A stretch of 64,000 nucleotides of DNA from Ilyomonas sp965199905 (GCA_965199905.1 OZ241366.1:1674001-1738000), one strand, 5' to 3'; shown: positions 43,581 to 52,862, counted from the stretch's first letter. The notes: generated by a model not told the origin, from the sequence alone. Program-made: numbers and translations.

Positions 43581-43743
43581 GAGCCTGTTTAAAAATGGCA
43601 ACCGAAAATGAGTATCCTGATAAGACAGCACCGTCTTGCCGACGATAGGAGGCATCTCTACATAGTAAAACAGCATCTATTTCGGGATACTTCGCCTGTC
43701 GTCGAAGTGACGTATCAAACCTTTTCACAATCTAAACAGGCTC
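43581..43743. mobile_element. MITE-like element with 11-base inverted repeats and TTA target duplication
   Basis: GAGCCTGTTTA (43581-43591) is inverted as TAAACAGGCTC (43733-43743), with no mismatch. Both ends are flanked by TTA (43578-43580 and 43744-43746), consistent with a 3-base target duplication. The 163-base interior has no open frame and contains a second inverted pair, GTATCC (43612-43617) and GGATAC (43685-43690). The ends look like IS5-superfamily termini, but I cannot confirm the family. No transposase is in the window. Confidence 0.7.
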
Positions 43744-43803
43744 TTATAAAGCAATCGCCTTTTTTATCGCAACACTGCCTGAACTGCCATTCGTAAATTT
43801 ACC

Positions 43804-44019
43804 ATGAGTACGATTTATGGTTATGGTTATGATTAGCCACCTTTGTATGGTGCTTATGCAGGCGATGTGGCGGGCGCCGTTCCTGTTGATATTGAGACTT
43901 TCGAAAATGAAGATGAGTCTTATATGCCAATGCAGGTAAACGCAACGTACAAAGAGATATGGACACACTCAACCGGCAGTGTTTTGTGGTTGTTGTCAAC
44001 AATTATGAAAGACTTTTAA
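43804..44019 (+). pseudogene. Possible small gene remnant with internal stop
   Basis: From an ATG at 43804 the frame reads MSTIYGYGYD, meets a TAG at codon 11, then continues protein-like text for 60 codons (PPLYGAYAGDVAGAVPVDIE, then YMPMQVNATYKEIWT) to a TAA at 44017. The acidic and aromatic content looks coding, but there is no recognised family. It sits beside the MITE-like element. It may also be chance. No other feature is seen between the element and 44035. Confidence 0.3.
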
Positions 44020-44035
44020 TGCAATTTTTTCGACG

Positions 44036-44539
44036 ATGCAAACACCACTGATTCTTACGGTTCAGCTTGATAAATCATCACAGTATTTTTTCAACGAAAA
44101 AAGAAAAGAGTACTTCCCGCCGGAGCGAAACTTTCTCGAGGCGCATTTAACTTTATTTCATCATTTACCGGACGACGAAGACATTATTATCGAACGGATG
44201 GAAACCATTTGTGCGCAGCAAAAAATAGTATCGTTACCAGTAACAGAAGTTAAAAATATTGGAAAAGGTGTTGTGTATAAAATAGAAAGCAAAGAGCTAA
44301 TCAGCTTACACAAAAGACTTCAGAAAGAATGGCTGCCACATCTTACAATTCAGGACAGGCAAGGCTTGTGGCCGCATATAACGATACAGAATAAAGTAAC
44401 CATTGAAGAAGCAAAGCGAACATTGGAGAAAGAAAAAACAGGCTTCGCTTCTTTTATCGCGCAGGCTGAAGGATTTACTTTGTGGCGCTACCTGAACGGA
44501 CCGTGGCAGTGGTATCGCTCGTTCCCGTTTGCTGGCTGA
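44036..44539 (+). CDS. 2'-5' RNA ligase/LigT-like phosphoesterase
   Basis: This 167-residue member of the 2H phosphoesterase family has two HxT motifs: HLTLFHHL (His37, Thr39) and PHITIQNKV (His114, Thr116). Typical members open 2',3'-cyclic phosphates or act on RNA ends; the substrate is unknown. The C-terminus GPWQWYRSFPF is usual for this branch. It converges with the SGNH-like gene, and their 3' ends overlap by 65 bases. Confidence 0.85.
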   Translation: MQTPLILTVQLDKSSQYFFNEKRKEYFPPERNFLEAHLTLFHHLPDDEDIIIERMETICAQQKIVSLPVTEVKNIGKGVVYKIESKELISLHKRLQKEWLPHLTIQDRQGLWPHITIQNKVTIEEAKRTLEKEKTGFASFIAQAEGFTLWRYLNGPWQWYRSFPFAG

Positions 44540-45488
44540 ATGGCGCCGCAAACGTATTTCCTTTCAACACATCTTCTACCCTTTTTGCAATCATTTGGCT
44601 AAACATTTCGGAGCCTTTGGTGTTCATGTGCACATTGTCGTAAAACAAAGCCTTTTTTACATACACAGAATCGAACTGGTAATCCCAAAGGGGCACATTG
44701 TATTTGGCTAAAATCTTTTTTGATTCTTTTAAAGATTCTGTTTCGGGATAAGGCTGCAAATAGATTGGAGATACAATCACGAATAATGGTATGTGCTGAT
44801 CGGTGACCGATTTTACAAAATATTCAAGCTTGTCTTTTGCATACTTATCTATCTCGGCATTCATAGCAATAGATGGTGGCGTCGCATCTACCTTGCTACC
44901 TTTTAATGGCTGAAAGCCTTGTATGTTATCGTTGCCCTTTTTGCTATAGTTGCGGATGATGGAAAGAATCATGGAATTGTATGGATACAGTTTTGATACT
45001 TTTGCCTTTATTAATTCCTTCGGAAATAAGTCTTCCGCCATGGCTTCAAACTGTTTGTTTTTAGCCACATAAGGCAATATCATTCCGGCTAAAATATCAT
45101 TGCCGTCTTCGCCGCTGCGCCACGATAATTCCTTCGGTGTAAGGTCGAGAATAATAGCTTTTGGTTTATGACCGGGCTGATTTAATGCGGAAGAAATAAT
45201 GGCTGAATGATAGATAATAGTGGATGCATTTCGACCGCAATTAAAACAACTCATACCTGTGCTTTGCCGGAACACACGCGGGTCGTAAGTATGCAACGCG
45301 CGTGAGCTGCCATAAATCAAAATATCTTCTTTAGGGTTTTCAATGGCATGAGAAAAAGCAGCCGCATCGCCGAGCGGTTCTTTTTCAAAATAATAAGCCA
45401 TTAATGCACCACCCACACGGTCTATCACAAACATGATAACCAGCAGGATGAGCAGTTTATAAGCGAATTTGATATATTGATTTGTCAT
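44475..45488 (-). CDS. SGNH-like membrane-anchored acyl transfer partner protein
   Basis: This 337-residue protein has an N-terminal membrane anchor (FAYKLLILLVIMFVIDRVGG) and a periplasmic SGNH-hydrolase-like domain. Block I is ILIYGSSRALHTYDP with a nucleophile Ser at 61/62, and the C-terminal DNVHMNTKGSEMF gives the Asp and His. Such proteins accompany MBOAT acyltransferases and move acetyl groups onto surface glycans (as AlgJ and AlgX do for alginate). It starts 5 bases after the MBOAT stop, so the pair is one operon. The C-terminal tail is Ser/Thr-rich. Confidence 0.8.
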   Translation of the reverse strand: MTNQYIKFAYKLLILLVIMFVIDRVGGALMAYYFEKEPLGDAAAFSHAIENPKEDILIYGSSRALHTYDPRVFRQSTGMSCFNCGRNASTIIYHSAIISSALNQPGHKPKAIILDLTPKELSWRSGEDGNDILAGMILPYVAKNKQFEAMAEDLFPKELIKAKVSKLYPYNSMILSIIRNYSKKGNDNIQGFQPLKGSKVDATPPSIAMNAEIDKYAKDKLEYFVKSVTDQHIPLFVIVSPIYLQPYPETESLKESKKILAKYNVPLWDYQFDSVYVKKALFYDNVHMNTKGSEMFSQMIAKRVEDVLKGNTFAAPFSQQTGTSDTTATVRSGSATK

Positions 45489-45493
45489 CGAAA

Positions 45494-46990
45494 TCAGAAT
45501 TGAAAATAAACAAACTGGCTGCCGTTGAATACGCCTATCGTAAGCAGCAGTGTTAGCAAACCGGTATATGCACTATATCTCATCACCACATTTTTGCTCG
45601 AAATAAATTTGACATTAGGATAATATTCCTGTATAAATTCAACCAAAAATAATAATGCAAACACCAGGAAGCAGTATTGAATAGCAGTCGGCGGTTCGCC
45701 TTTATACAGGTGTCCGCCTTTCCAGGTAAATACACGCTGATAATAATGCATTGCCGCCGTCATATCCTTACAGATAAACACCGGATTGGCAAGGCAGAAG
45801 ATACCAAACGTAGTGAGCGTACAAACCAATGTAGAAGCACGGCCTAATGCTCTTACAATTTTACTTGTTACCGGTTTTATTAACCGTTCTAATACCAATA
45901 TAACACCTTGCGCTGTGCCCCAGAGAACGAATGTCCAGCTTGCGCCATGCCATAAGCCGCTAATGAAGAAAACGAAGATAAGATTGAACATTCCCCGCAA
46001 AGCGCCTTTGCGTGTGCCGCCCATCGGGAAGAACAAATAATCGCGAAACCAGGTTGTGAGCGAGATATGCCAGCGCTGCCAAAGCTCGCTGAAGCTGCGG
46101 GCAAAGTAAGGTCGCCTGAAATTTACCATCAGGTCGAAACCCATCACGCGTGCAGTTCCTAAAGCGATTTCTGAATAACCGGAAAAATCACAATATATCT
46201 GCGCAGCCGCAAAAAATGTTGCCAGCACCAGCGTCATTGCGCTGTGATGCTGTATATTGCCAAACACCGCATTTACATAAATGGCAAGCCTGTCGGCAAT
46301 TACTACTTTTTTTACCAGTCCCCACAGCACCATCCGCAAACCGCTAACCACCCGGTCATAATTGAACTCGTGTTTTTCGTAAAACTGGTGAATTACATTT
46401 TGAGGTCGCTCGATAGGACCCGCCACCAGTTGCGGATAGAACATCACATACAGCGCGTAAATCCCAAATTTGGTTTCGGGCTTCTGGTTTCCGCGATACA
46501 CTTCTATAGTGTAACTCATGGCCTGGAACGTGTGAAATGATAAGCCAATAGGAAGAATTACATTTCTCAGTATTGGTAAATCGGCACCTAACAGGTTCAG
46601 GTGGCTGTTCACCCAATTATTCCAGACAATGATGCGCGACGACAGCCACAAATCCTTCATGAAAGGCGCACTAACGTGGAATACCGTGTTGATGGTATCA
46701 ATCAGGAAATCGTAGTATTTGAAAAAAGAAAGAAAACCGATGTTGGCAATGAGGCTGGCAACGAGAAACATCTTTCGCCTGCTTCCCTCCGATTTCGCTA
46801 TATAAATGCCGGCATAATAATCAACCACAATAGTGACGAGTAAAATGAGCACATACACAGGCAGAAACGCCATGTAAAAGTAAAAGCTGCTCAGCAATAG
46901 CAACAGCCAGCGATACTTGTGCGGTAACGCAAAATAAAGTGTAGTAACAATAATGAAAAACGCTACAAAATGCAGTGAGTTAAAAAGCAT
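45494..46990 (-). CDS. MBOAT-family O-acyltransferase (AlgI/DltB-like)
   Basis: This 498-residue polytopic inner-membrane protein has the hallmark FISGLWHGASWTFVLWGTAQG with the invariant His. It also has FQAMSYTIEVYRGNQKPE and QLVAGPIERPQN, plus YCDFSGYSEIALGTARVMGFDLM. It is expected to pass acyl (usually acetyl) groups across the membrane to the SGNH-like partner encoded next to it. The acceptor glycan is unknown; alginate genes are absent. Confidence 0.92.
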   Translation of the reverse strand: MLFNSLHFVAFFIIVTTLYFALPHKYRWLLLLLSSFYFYMAFLPVYVLILLVTIVVDYYAGIYIAKSEGSRRKMFLVASLIANIGFLSFFKYYDFLIDTINTVFHVSAPFMKDLWLSSRIIVWNNWVNSHLNLLGADLPILRNVILPIGLSFHTFQAMSYTIEVYRGNQKPETKFGIYALYVMFYPQLVAGPIERPQNVIHQFYEKHEFNYDRVVSGLRMVLWGLVKKVVIADRLAIYVNAVFGNIQHHSAMTLVLATFFAAAQIYCDFSGYSEIALGTARVMGFDLMVNFRRPYFARSFSELWQRWHISLTTWFRDYLFFPMGGTRKGALRGMFNLIFVFFISGLWHGASWTFVLWGTAQGVILVLERLIKPVTSKIVRALGRASTLVCTLTTFGIFCLANPVFICKDMTAAMHYYQRVFTWKGGHLYKGEPPTAIQYCFLVFALLFLVEFIQEYYPNVKFISSKNVVMRYSAYTGLLTLLLTIGVFNGSQFVYFQF

Positions 46991-47100
46991 TAGGCAGTGG
47001 CTTTGGTGTAATGCGGCAATATTACTAAAAAAGAGGCAAGCGATGGCAAGTCAGGCCGAGAAAGAAGAAAGTATAAGCCAAATTTAATGATATGGCAATA

Positions 47101-47132
47101 AAAAAGGATGGCTTTACAACCATCCTTCCTTT
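47101..47132 (-). terminator. Terminator after the LolA-like gene
   Basis: AAGGATGG (47104-47111) pairs with CCATCCTT (47120-47127) around an 8-base loop. A T tract follows on the minus strand; T is also present on the plus side, so it may act both ways. Confidence 0.8.
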
Positions 47133-47150
47133 TTATTTTTTGATTTGCTT

Positions 47151-47897
47151 TTACATAAAGTCAGTCGCCGCTACATCTTCATTCACCTTTACGTCAGATA
47201 AATTAATATCAATGGACTGATTGAGAGCGCCACTGGAAATGCTTAATGATTGTTTAAACGAAGTTGTTATACTACCTGCCTTTCGGTAATCGCTGTAATT
47301 GTAAGTGAGAAGTACAGTTTGACCGGATACTGTTTTGGTAAGCACCTGCTTAACCAAAAACTTCGTGGCTTTATCATAATATTCGGTATCCGCATCGCCG
47401 GATGGCATGGTCACCAATATTTTATATGTGTCTTTATCATCCACTTTTTCGGTGCCCAAAAGCGATAGCTTATAGGCATCATTAGTAAGATACGTAGCTT
47501 GTAAAATTGCGAAAGCCCGCATTTTCATATCGGTCATTTCATTGCTTCCGATATCCACATGATTGCCCATCTGTTCCTGGTAACCTTTCTCGCCATCGAA
47601 TACCGTTTTGGCAACCGTTGTTCCATTCATGGTTACAGATTGAAGGAATTTGTTTGGCGCCATATATTTCTGCGTCATCGGCAACGACATACCCTGAACA
47701 GAGAAAGTTCCGCTATCCTTGCGGCTGTTTATTTTCTTTATCGCATCCATGCCACCAACCGCGTTAATATAATCGGTGATTACAGCTTTGGCATCTGCCG
47801 GATCCGGAGCCGGACCTATTGCTTTTGCATCAGAAAAAAGGGAAGCGCTGAAACATATTGCGAGTAAAAAAAGAGAGAAGCTTTGTTTTCTTTTCAT
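47151..47897 (-). CDS. Exported LolA/outer-membrane-lipoprotein-sorting-like protein
   Basis: The mature protein has about 230 residues after a signal peptide (MKRKQSFSLFLLAICFSASLF), with the ATG at 47897. It starts DPADAKAVITDYINAVGGMDAIKKINS, the usual opening of Bacteroidota proteins related to LolA. Repeated beta strands follow (KDTYKILVTMPSGDADTEYYDKATKFLVKQ), as in the half-barrel fold that holds lipid. The exact ligand is not known. It is a single-gene unit with its own terminator. Confidence 0.7.
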   Translation of the reverse strand: MKRKQSFSLFLLAICFSASLFSDAKAIGPAPDPADAKAVITDYINAVGGMDAIKKINSRKDSGTFSVQGMSLPMTQKYMAPNKFLQSVTMNGTTVAKTVFDGEKGYQEQMGNHVDIGSNEMTDMKMRAFAILQATYLTNDAYKLSLLGTEKVDDKDTYKILVTMPSGDADTEYYDKATKFLVKQVLTKTVSGQTVLLTYNYSDYRKAGSITTSFKQSLSISSGALNQSIDINLSDVKVNEDVAATDFM

Positions 47898-47990
47898 GAA
47901 AATATCTTTGGGCAAACTTATCGAGTAAAAGAAAGAAGTGTGATGGAGAATTGTTATTTCTTTTTTTGAAAGATATTTTACCGTTGGTTA

Positions 47991-48812
47991 TTAAATCGCA
48001 TTTCCTGCCAGTTTCATTTCATAATTTGAGATAAACAATTCTTTTCCTCTCTGGTTTGATGTTGTAGTTACGTTTCTCATACCGTACATTAAATCCCAGG
48101 CAATAATATTGGCAAACGAAAAGAGTTCTCTTATGTAAGGGCTGTCATCATAAGTAATCAGCCATTTATGCGGACAATTTTTCATAGTAGCGGCAAAGCG
48201 TACATGATCGAAGCCTTTGTGCAAATTGCCATTCTTTCCATACAAAGCCGATTTGGTGGCAGAATGATAAGGCGGATCTAAAAAAATAAAAACATCATCG
48301 CTATCTTCCTCAATCACGTCTGCAAAATCGAGATTGGTAATGCGCGTATTTTGAATCACCTTTCCAAACGGAACCAGTCGTTGAATACTGCTTTCGGTGA
48401 AACGTCCGTTAAAAGCCTGCTGACTAAAACCGCCACTTTCCGTAGTACCCGAAAACGTAATGCGGTTGATGATAAAAAAGGCAGCCGCTGTTTCTAATTT
48501 ATTAAACGAAAGCAAATTGGAAATGAGGAAGCGATGCAAGGTCTTGCCATCTTTATATTCTTCGCGCCAATATCGCACTTTCTCAATTACCGCATCAGCG
48601 TTGCACTGGCTCTCCTTCCAGAAAGCAAATAAAGTAGGATGCAAGTCGTTTATCCAAAACTTTCTGCCGGGAAACATTTGTTTACAATATAAAAACACGG
48701 AGCCGCCGCCCACAAAAGGCTCGCGATATTCGGAGAAGTGCGGAATGAGTTGTGATAACAAAGGAATGGCTCTGCTTTTTCCTCCGGGATATCGCAACGG
48801 GCTTTTAGTCAT
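47991..48812 (-). CDS. dam: DNA adenine methyltransferase, D12 class
   Basis: This 273-residue SAM-dependent N6-adenine methylase has RYPGGKSRAIPLL at 7-19, EPFVGGGSVFLYCKQ at 31-45 (SAM site), the catalytic FLDPPYHSAT (DPPY at 179-182) and NRITFSGTTESGGFS. The layout is Dam-like (GATC is common for the class), but the target is not shown by sequence. No restriction endonuclease or specificity gene is adjacent, so it looks like an orphan. It sits 43 bases downstream of ruvC on the same strand. Confidence 0.88.
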   Translation of the reverse strand: MTKSPLRYPGGKSRAIPLLSQLIPHFSEYREPFVGGGSVFLYCKQMFPGRKFWINDLHPTLFAFWKESQCNADAVIEKVRYWREEYKDGKTLHRFLISNLLSFNKLETAAAFFIINRITFSGTTESGGFSQQAFNGRFTESSIQRLVPFGKVIQNTRITNLDFADVIEEDSDDVFIFLDPPYHSATKSALYGKNGNLHKGFDHVRFAATMKNCPHKWLITYDDSPYIRELFSFANIIAWDLMYGMRNVTTTSNQRGKELFISNYEMKLAGNAI

Positions 48813-48855
48813 AATAACAATTGCGTTTTGGTATGGCTGGTTGTAAATGAGAGAA

Positions 48856-49431
48856 TTATTTTTTTACCAGCTTATCTTCATTCTTCATCACAAAATCTGC
48901 CCAGCCGGTAAACGGCTTGCTGCCGCTTTTAGTCAATACGGAAGATGTTTGATAATGATGACAAAGCGCAACGGCAAGTGCATCCGTTGCATCGAAGTAA
49001 GCTGGCTTGTCAGCAATGCGCAATGTTTGCTGCAGCATCTTCCACACCTGTTCTTTACCGGCGTTGCCGTTCCCGGCTACAGATTGTTTTACCTTGCGCG
49101 GCGAGTATTCGGTAACGCTGAGCGAGCCTTGCATGGCAGCCGCAATGGCAACGCCTTGCGCACGACCAAGCTTCAACATGCTCTGTACATTTTTACCAAA
49201 AAAAGGAGCTTCAATAGCAAATGTGGTTGGCTTATATTCGGCAATCAGTTGCACAACTTTCTGGTGTATCATCTGCAGGCGCTGGTAAATATCTTTTTGT
49301 CCGCTCAGCTTCAGCACATCCATTGTTGCAAGCGTTGGTTTATTGGCAGACACTACAATCACAGCATAACCCATCATCAGTGTACCGGGGTCGATGCCTA
49401 ATATAATCTCCTCTTTTTTCATTCCTGTCAT
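48856..49431 (-). CDS. ruvC: Crossover junction endodeoxyribonuclease RuvC
   Basis: This Holliday junction resolvase has 191 residues. The RNase H-like active site shows Asp14 in ILGIDPGTLMMGYA, Glu74 in FAIEAPFFGKNVQS and the acidic cluster in YFDATDALAVALCHH. Its SPRKVKQSVAGNGNAGKEQV region is the DNA-binding loop. Two ATG codons are possible (49431 and 49422). It is divergent from the flippase-like gene and upstream of dam. Confidence 0.95.
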   Translation of the reverse strand: MTGMKKEEIILGIDPGTLMMGYAVIVVSANKPTLATMDVLKLSGQKDIYQRLQMIHQKVVQLIAEYKPTTFAIEAPFFGKNVQSMLKLGRAQGVAIAAAMQGSLSVTEYSPRKVKQSVAGNGNAGKEQVWKMLQQTLRIADKPAYFDATDALAVALCHHYQTSSVLTKSGSKPFTGWADFVMKNEDKLVKK

Positions 49432-49476
49432 CGAAAATAGGAACGAAGAAAGATAAGAGCCAAACTAATTTTTACC

Positions 49477-49484
49477 TACGTTTG
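49477..49484 (+). promoter_or_regulatory. Candidate -7 box for the flippase-like gene
   Basis: TACGTTTG fits TAnnTTTG. It lies only 7 bases before the ATG at 49492, which would imply a nearly leaderless transcript. Confidence 0.35.
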
Positions 49485-49491
49485 AAACCGC

Positions 49492-50490
49492 ATGGCGGAG
49501 AAAAAAGATTTAAAAAAATGGGCGAACTATGTCATCGGTCCGGCTTTGTTTATTGTGCTGTCGCTGCTGATTTATAATAAAATAAAACAGCAATACAAAT
49601 GGGCAGACATCAAAACCATTTTCCTAAATGCCTTCAGCCGTGGTAACCGCGGGCTGCTCATTTCCCTGTTTTTATTAATGATTGTAAACTGGACGCTCGA
49701 AGCTGCCAAGTGGCGCCTGCTGATGAAGCCTGTGCAATCCGTTTCACTGCTTACCGCCTGCAAAGCCATTTTATCCGGCTTGTCATTTTCTATGTTTATC
49801 CCGACGGCGGCGGGCGAGTATGCCGGGCGAACTTTATACATGAATGAAGGCAACCGCCTGCGTTCTTTATCTCTGAATGTAGTTGGCAGCATCAGTCAAT
49901 TATTAATTACACTTATGGCAGGCAGTATTGGTTTGTTGTATTTAAAAGACGATCTGATAAAAACCGGTACTTCAGGCTCATCATTAAATATTATTTGGTT
50001 TGATGGTTTGTTGTACGCGGTAATAGCAGCAGCGCTTGTATTTGGCTTAATTTATTTCGGGCTTGGCTTCTTCACACGATGGTTCATGAAAATTCCGTTT
50101 ATACAGAAGCATATCGTTTTTGTACAAAGCCTGGAAGCTTTTAAGTTGCCACAATTAACACAAATTTTGTTGCTGTCGCTTTTACGATATAGCGTATTTA
50201 TAGTTCAATATATCATTGTATTGCAATTGTTTGATGTGACTGTTTTTTGGCTTCAGGCAGCATTTGCCACGTCGGTGCTTCTCTTAATTTTGTCTGCTAT
50301 TCCTTCGGTTCCCAACATTGCCGAACTCGGCGTGCGGGGCGAAGTGAGCCGGCAATTGTTCGGGGTATTGAGCGCAAATACTGCAGGTATCGTATTTTCG
50401 GCAGCATTGATATGGATTGTAAATTTGATTCTGCCTGCAATACTCGGAAGCTTATTTTTGACAGGTATAAAAATTTTCAGAAATAAATAG
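49492..50490 (+). CDS. Lysylphosphatidylglycerol synthase-TM/UPF0104-like membrane protein
   Basis: This 332-residue protein has about eight helices and matches the LPG_synthase_TM (flippase-like) domain: NWTLEAAKWRLLMKPV, LSGLSFSMFIPTAAGEYAGR and PSVPNIAELGVRGEV. The catalytic lysyl-transfer domain of MprF is absent, so it is a stand-alone flippase-like protein of unknown cargo. The DUF3108 gene begins one base after its stop, suggesting one transcript. Confidence 0.8.
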   Translation: MAEKKDLKKWANYVIGPALFIVLSLLIYNKIKQQYKWADIKTIFLNAFSRGNRGLLISLFLLMIVNWTLEAAKWRLLMKPVQSVSLLTACKAILSGLSFSMFIPTAAGEYAGRTLYMNEGNRLRSLSLNVVGSISQLLITLMAGSIGLLYLKDDLIKTGTSGSSLNIIWFDGLLYAVIAAALVFGLIYFGLGFFTRWFMKIPFIQKHIVFVQSLEAFKLPQLTQILLLSLLRYSVFIVQYIIVLQLFDVTVFWLQAAFATSVLLLILSAIPSVPNIAELGVRGEVSRQLFGVLSANTAGIVFSAALIWIVNLILPAILGSLFLTGIKIFRNK

Positions 50491-50491
50491 A

Positions 50492-51280
50492 GTGAGAAAA
50501 ATTATATTCCTTTTGCTATTAACCTTATTGTGTGTGCGGCTTACTGCCGGCGATGATTTCTGCAGTGTAAGAAACCACGCTTTTAAAGCCGGTGAAATTC
50601 TTACTTATACCATTTTTTATTCAGTAGCGGGCATCTATGTAAATGCTGGCAATGCTTCGTTTACCACCACGCTTGAACAACTGAATAACAAACCGGTCTA
50701 TCATGTGGTGGGAGCCGGCAACAGCAATTCGAGCTACGACTGGATTTTTAAGGTGCGCGACCGGTATGAATCGTTTATTGACACCGCTACCCTGCAGCCA
50801 TACAAATTTATTCGCCGGGTAGAGGAAGGCGGACACAAAAAGTATCAGAATGTAACCTTCAACCAGCAAACCAATACCGCTGTTTCTACAACAGGCAGTT
50901 ATACGGTTCCCAATTGCATTCAGGATGTAATTAGTGCTGTTTATTATGCGCGCAATATCAACTTCGATGCTTACCAGGTGAACGATCGGATCCCGTTCGA
51001 TATGTTCCTCGGCGATGAAATATTTCATTTATATATCCGATACCTGGGTAAGGAAACCATTAAAACCAAGTATGGTAAGTTTCGCAGTATAAAGTTCAAG
51101 CCTTTGCTGGTGAAAGGAACCATTTTTGAAGGCGGCGAAAAGATGACCGTATGGGTAAGTGACGACGCCAACCATATACCTGTGCGTATCGAAAGTCCTA
51201 TCAAAGTAGGCAGCGTAAAAGTAGATATGATGGGCTATAAAAACCACCGCTCTCCGGTATCTTCTTTTTTGGGGTTTTAA
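50492..51280 (+). CDS. DUF3108 domain exported protein
   Basis: This 262-residue protein starts at a GTG directly after the previous stop. It has a signal peptide (RKIIFLLLLTLLCVRLTAG) and then KAGEILTYTIFYSVAGIYVNAGN. The text RDRYESFIDTATLQPYKFIRRVEEGGHKKYQN is typical of DUF3108 proteins. It is beta-rich and probably periplasmic or outer-membrane. It is linked in one operon with the flippase-like gene; the joint function is unknown. Confidence 0.78.
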   Translation: MRKIIFLLLLTLLCVRLTAGDDFCSVRNHAFKAGEILTYTIFYSVAGIYVNAGNASFTTTLEQLNNKPVYHVVGAGNSNSSYDWIFKVRDRYESFIDTATLQPYKFIRRVEEGGHKKYQNVTFNQQTNTAVSTTGSYTVPNCIQDVISAVYYARNINFDAYQVNDRIPFDMFLGDEIFHLYIRYLGKETIKTKYGKFRSIKFKPLLVKGTIFEGGEKMTVWVSDDANHIPVRIESPIKVGSVKVDMMGYKNHRSPVSSFLGF

Positions 51281-51407
51281 AAAACGCCTACGGAGCTTTA
51301 CGGTTTGATTTTAGTGTGAATTAATACTGAAGCTGCAACGGCCTTTTGCCTCCAAAACAATAAAAATCCGGCTCTTTTATTCCCCTTTACTTTGTAAAAA
51401 GATTGCC

Positions 51408-52862
51408 ATGCATCTCATCAATACATCATTATTACAAACCGGAATTTTTATAAATAACCAATGGCAACCTGCCGCTTCAGGAAATACTTTTGAAGTGAGC
51501 AACCCGGCTGATCAGTCTATCATCACAAACGTAGCAAACGGCGGCATTGAAGATGTCAATAACGCTATAGAAGCGGCTGCCAATGCTTTTACAAACTGGA
51601 GCCGCGAACCAGCAAAAACAAGGTCTGTTTTGCTGCGCAAATGGTTCGATCTAATTATAAAGAATGGCGATGATTTAGCCGTTTTACTTACCTCGGAACA
51701 AGGAAAGCCATTTGCCGAAGCCAAAGGCGAAGTGCAGTATGGCGCATCTTTTATAGAATGGTTTTCCGAAGAAGCGCGGCGCACTTATGGAGATACGATC
51801 CCATCTCCCGACAACAGTAAACAAATCATTACGATTAAGCAGGCAATTGGTGTGGTAGCAGCTATTACGCCGTGGAATTTCCCCATCGCTATGATTACGC
51901 GAAAGATTGCACCCGCGCTTGCGGCTGGCTGCACCGTTGTTCTAAAACCTGCGGAAGACACACCTTTATGCGCGCTTGCCTTGGCGCAACTGGCTAAAGA
52001 AGCCGGCTTTCCAGGCGGCGTGCTAAATGTGATTCCAACTATGCAGGCTGCGGAAGCAGGGAAGGTTTTAACCACGCATCCTTCTGTTGCCAAAGTATCG
52101 TTTACCGGCTCAACGGAAGTAGGCAGAATATTGATGCAGCAATCTGCCTCTACTGTAAAAAAGATGTCGCTGGAATTGGGCGGTAATGCGCCTGTTATTG
52201 TGTTTGAAGATGCAGATATTGACGTAGCTGTGAAAGGCGCTTTGGCTACTAAGTATCGCAACGCCGGACAGACATGTGTTTGCGCAAACCGGCTCATGAT
52301 TCAAAGAAACATTTATTCTTCTTTTATAGAAAAATATAAAACAGCCGTAAAAGAATTGCGTGTGGGAAACGGGTTGGAAGACGGCGTGCAGATTGGTCCG
52401 TTAATTAATGAAGCTGCTGTAGAAAAAGTAAACCGGCTGGTGAAGGATGCACTTGATAAAGGTGCAAAAATTATTTGCGGCGGAGAACAACCGGCAGAAG
52501 GAAATTTGTTCTACCAGCCATCAATCATTACAAACTGTACAATGGATATGGACATCAGCCGGGAAGAAATTTTCGGACCTGTGTCTGTCATTTATCTTTT
52601 CAATACAGAAGAAGAAGCGATTGCTCTTGCTAACGATACAGAGTTTGGACTGGCTGCTTATTTTTTCACCCAAAACATTAGCAAGGCCTTGCGGGTTGCC
52701 GGGCAGTTGGAGTATGGAATGGTTGGCATTAATGAAGGACTGATTTCGTATGCGGAAGCACCTTTTGGTGGCGTAAAACAAAGCGGCTTTGGAAGAGAAG
52801 GCAGCCGATATGGAACAGATGAATATCTCAGCATTAAATACTTGTGTATTGGAAATCTGTAA
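51408..52862 (+). CDS. gabD: NAD(P)-dependent succinate-semialdehyde dehydrogenase
   Basis: This 484-residue aldehyde dehydrogenase oxidises succinate semialdehyde in GABA and polyamine breakdown. The catalytic Cys is in NAGQTCVCANRLMIQ and the Glu in SLELGGNAPVIVFEDADID. Other motifs are TPWNFPIAMITRKIAPALAAGC, FTGSTEVGRILM and the C-terminal GVKQSGFGREGSRYG. The second Cys in TCVC is typical of GabD. Putrescine made by aguA/aguB could feed this step in principle, but the genes are 45 kb apart. Confidence 0.9.
   Translation: MHLINTSLLQTGIFINNQWQPAASGNTFEVSNPADQSIITNVANGGIEDVNNAIEAAANAFTNWSREPAKTRSVLLRKWFDLIIKNGDDLAVLLTSEQGKPFAEAKGEVQYGASFIEWFSEEARRTYGDTIPSPDNSKQIITIKQAIGVVAAITPWNFPIAMITRKIAPALAAGCTVVLKPAEDTPLCALALAQLAKEAGFPGGVLNVIPTMQAAEAGKVLTTHPSVAKVSFTGSTEVGRILMQQSASTVKKMSLELGGNAPVIVFEDADIDVAVKGALATKYRNAGQTCVCANRLMIQRNIYSSFIEKYKTAVKELRVGNGLEDGVQIGPLINEAAVEKVNRLVKDALDKGAKIICGGEQPAEGNLFYQPSIITNCTMDMDISREEIFGPVSVIYLFNTEEEAIALANDTEFGLAAYFFTQNISKALRVAGQLEYGMVGINEGLISYAEAPFGGVKQSGFGREGSRYGTDEYLSIKYLCIGNL

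Noticed and set aside
47991..48812. Restriction-modification or phage-defence island around the Dam-like gene
   Set aside because: The neighbours are ruvC and a LolA-like gene. No nuclease, specificity subunit or integrase is visible.
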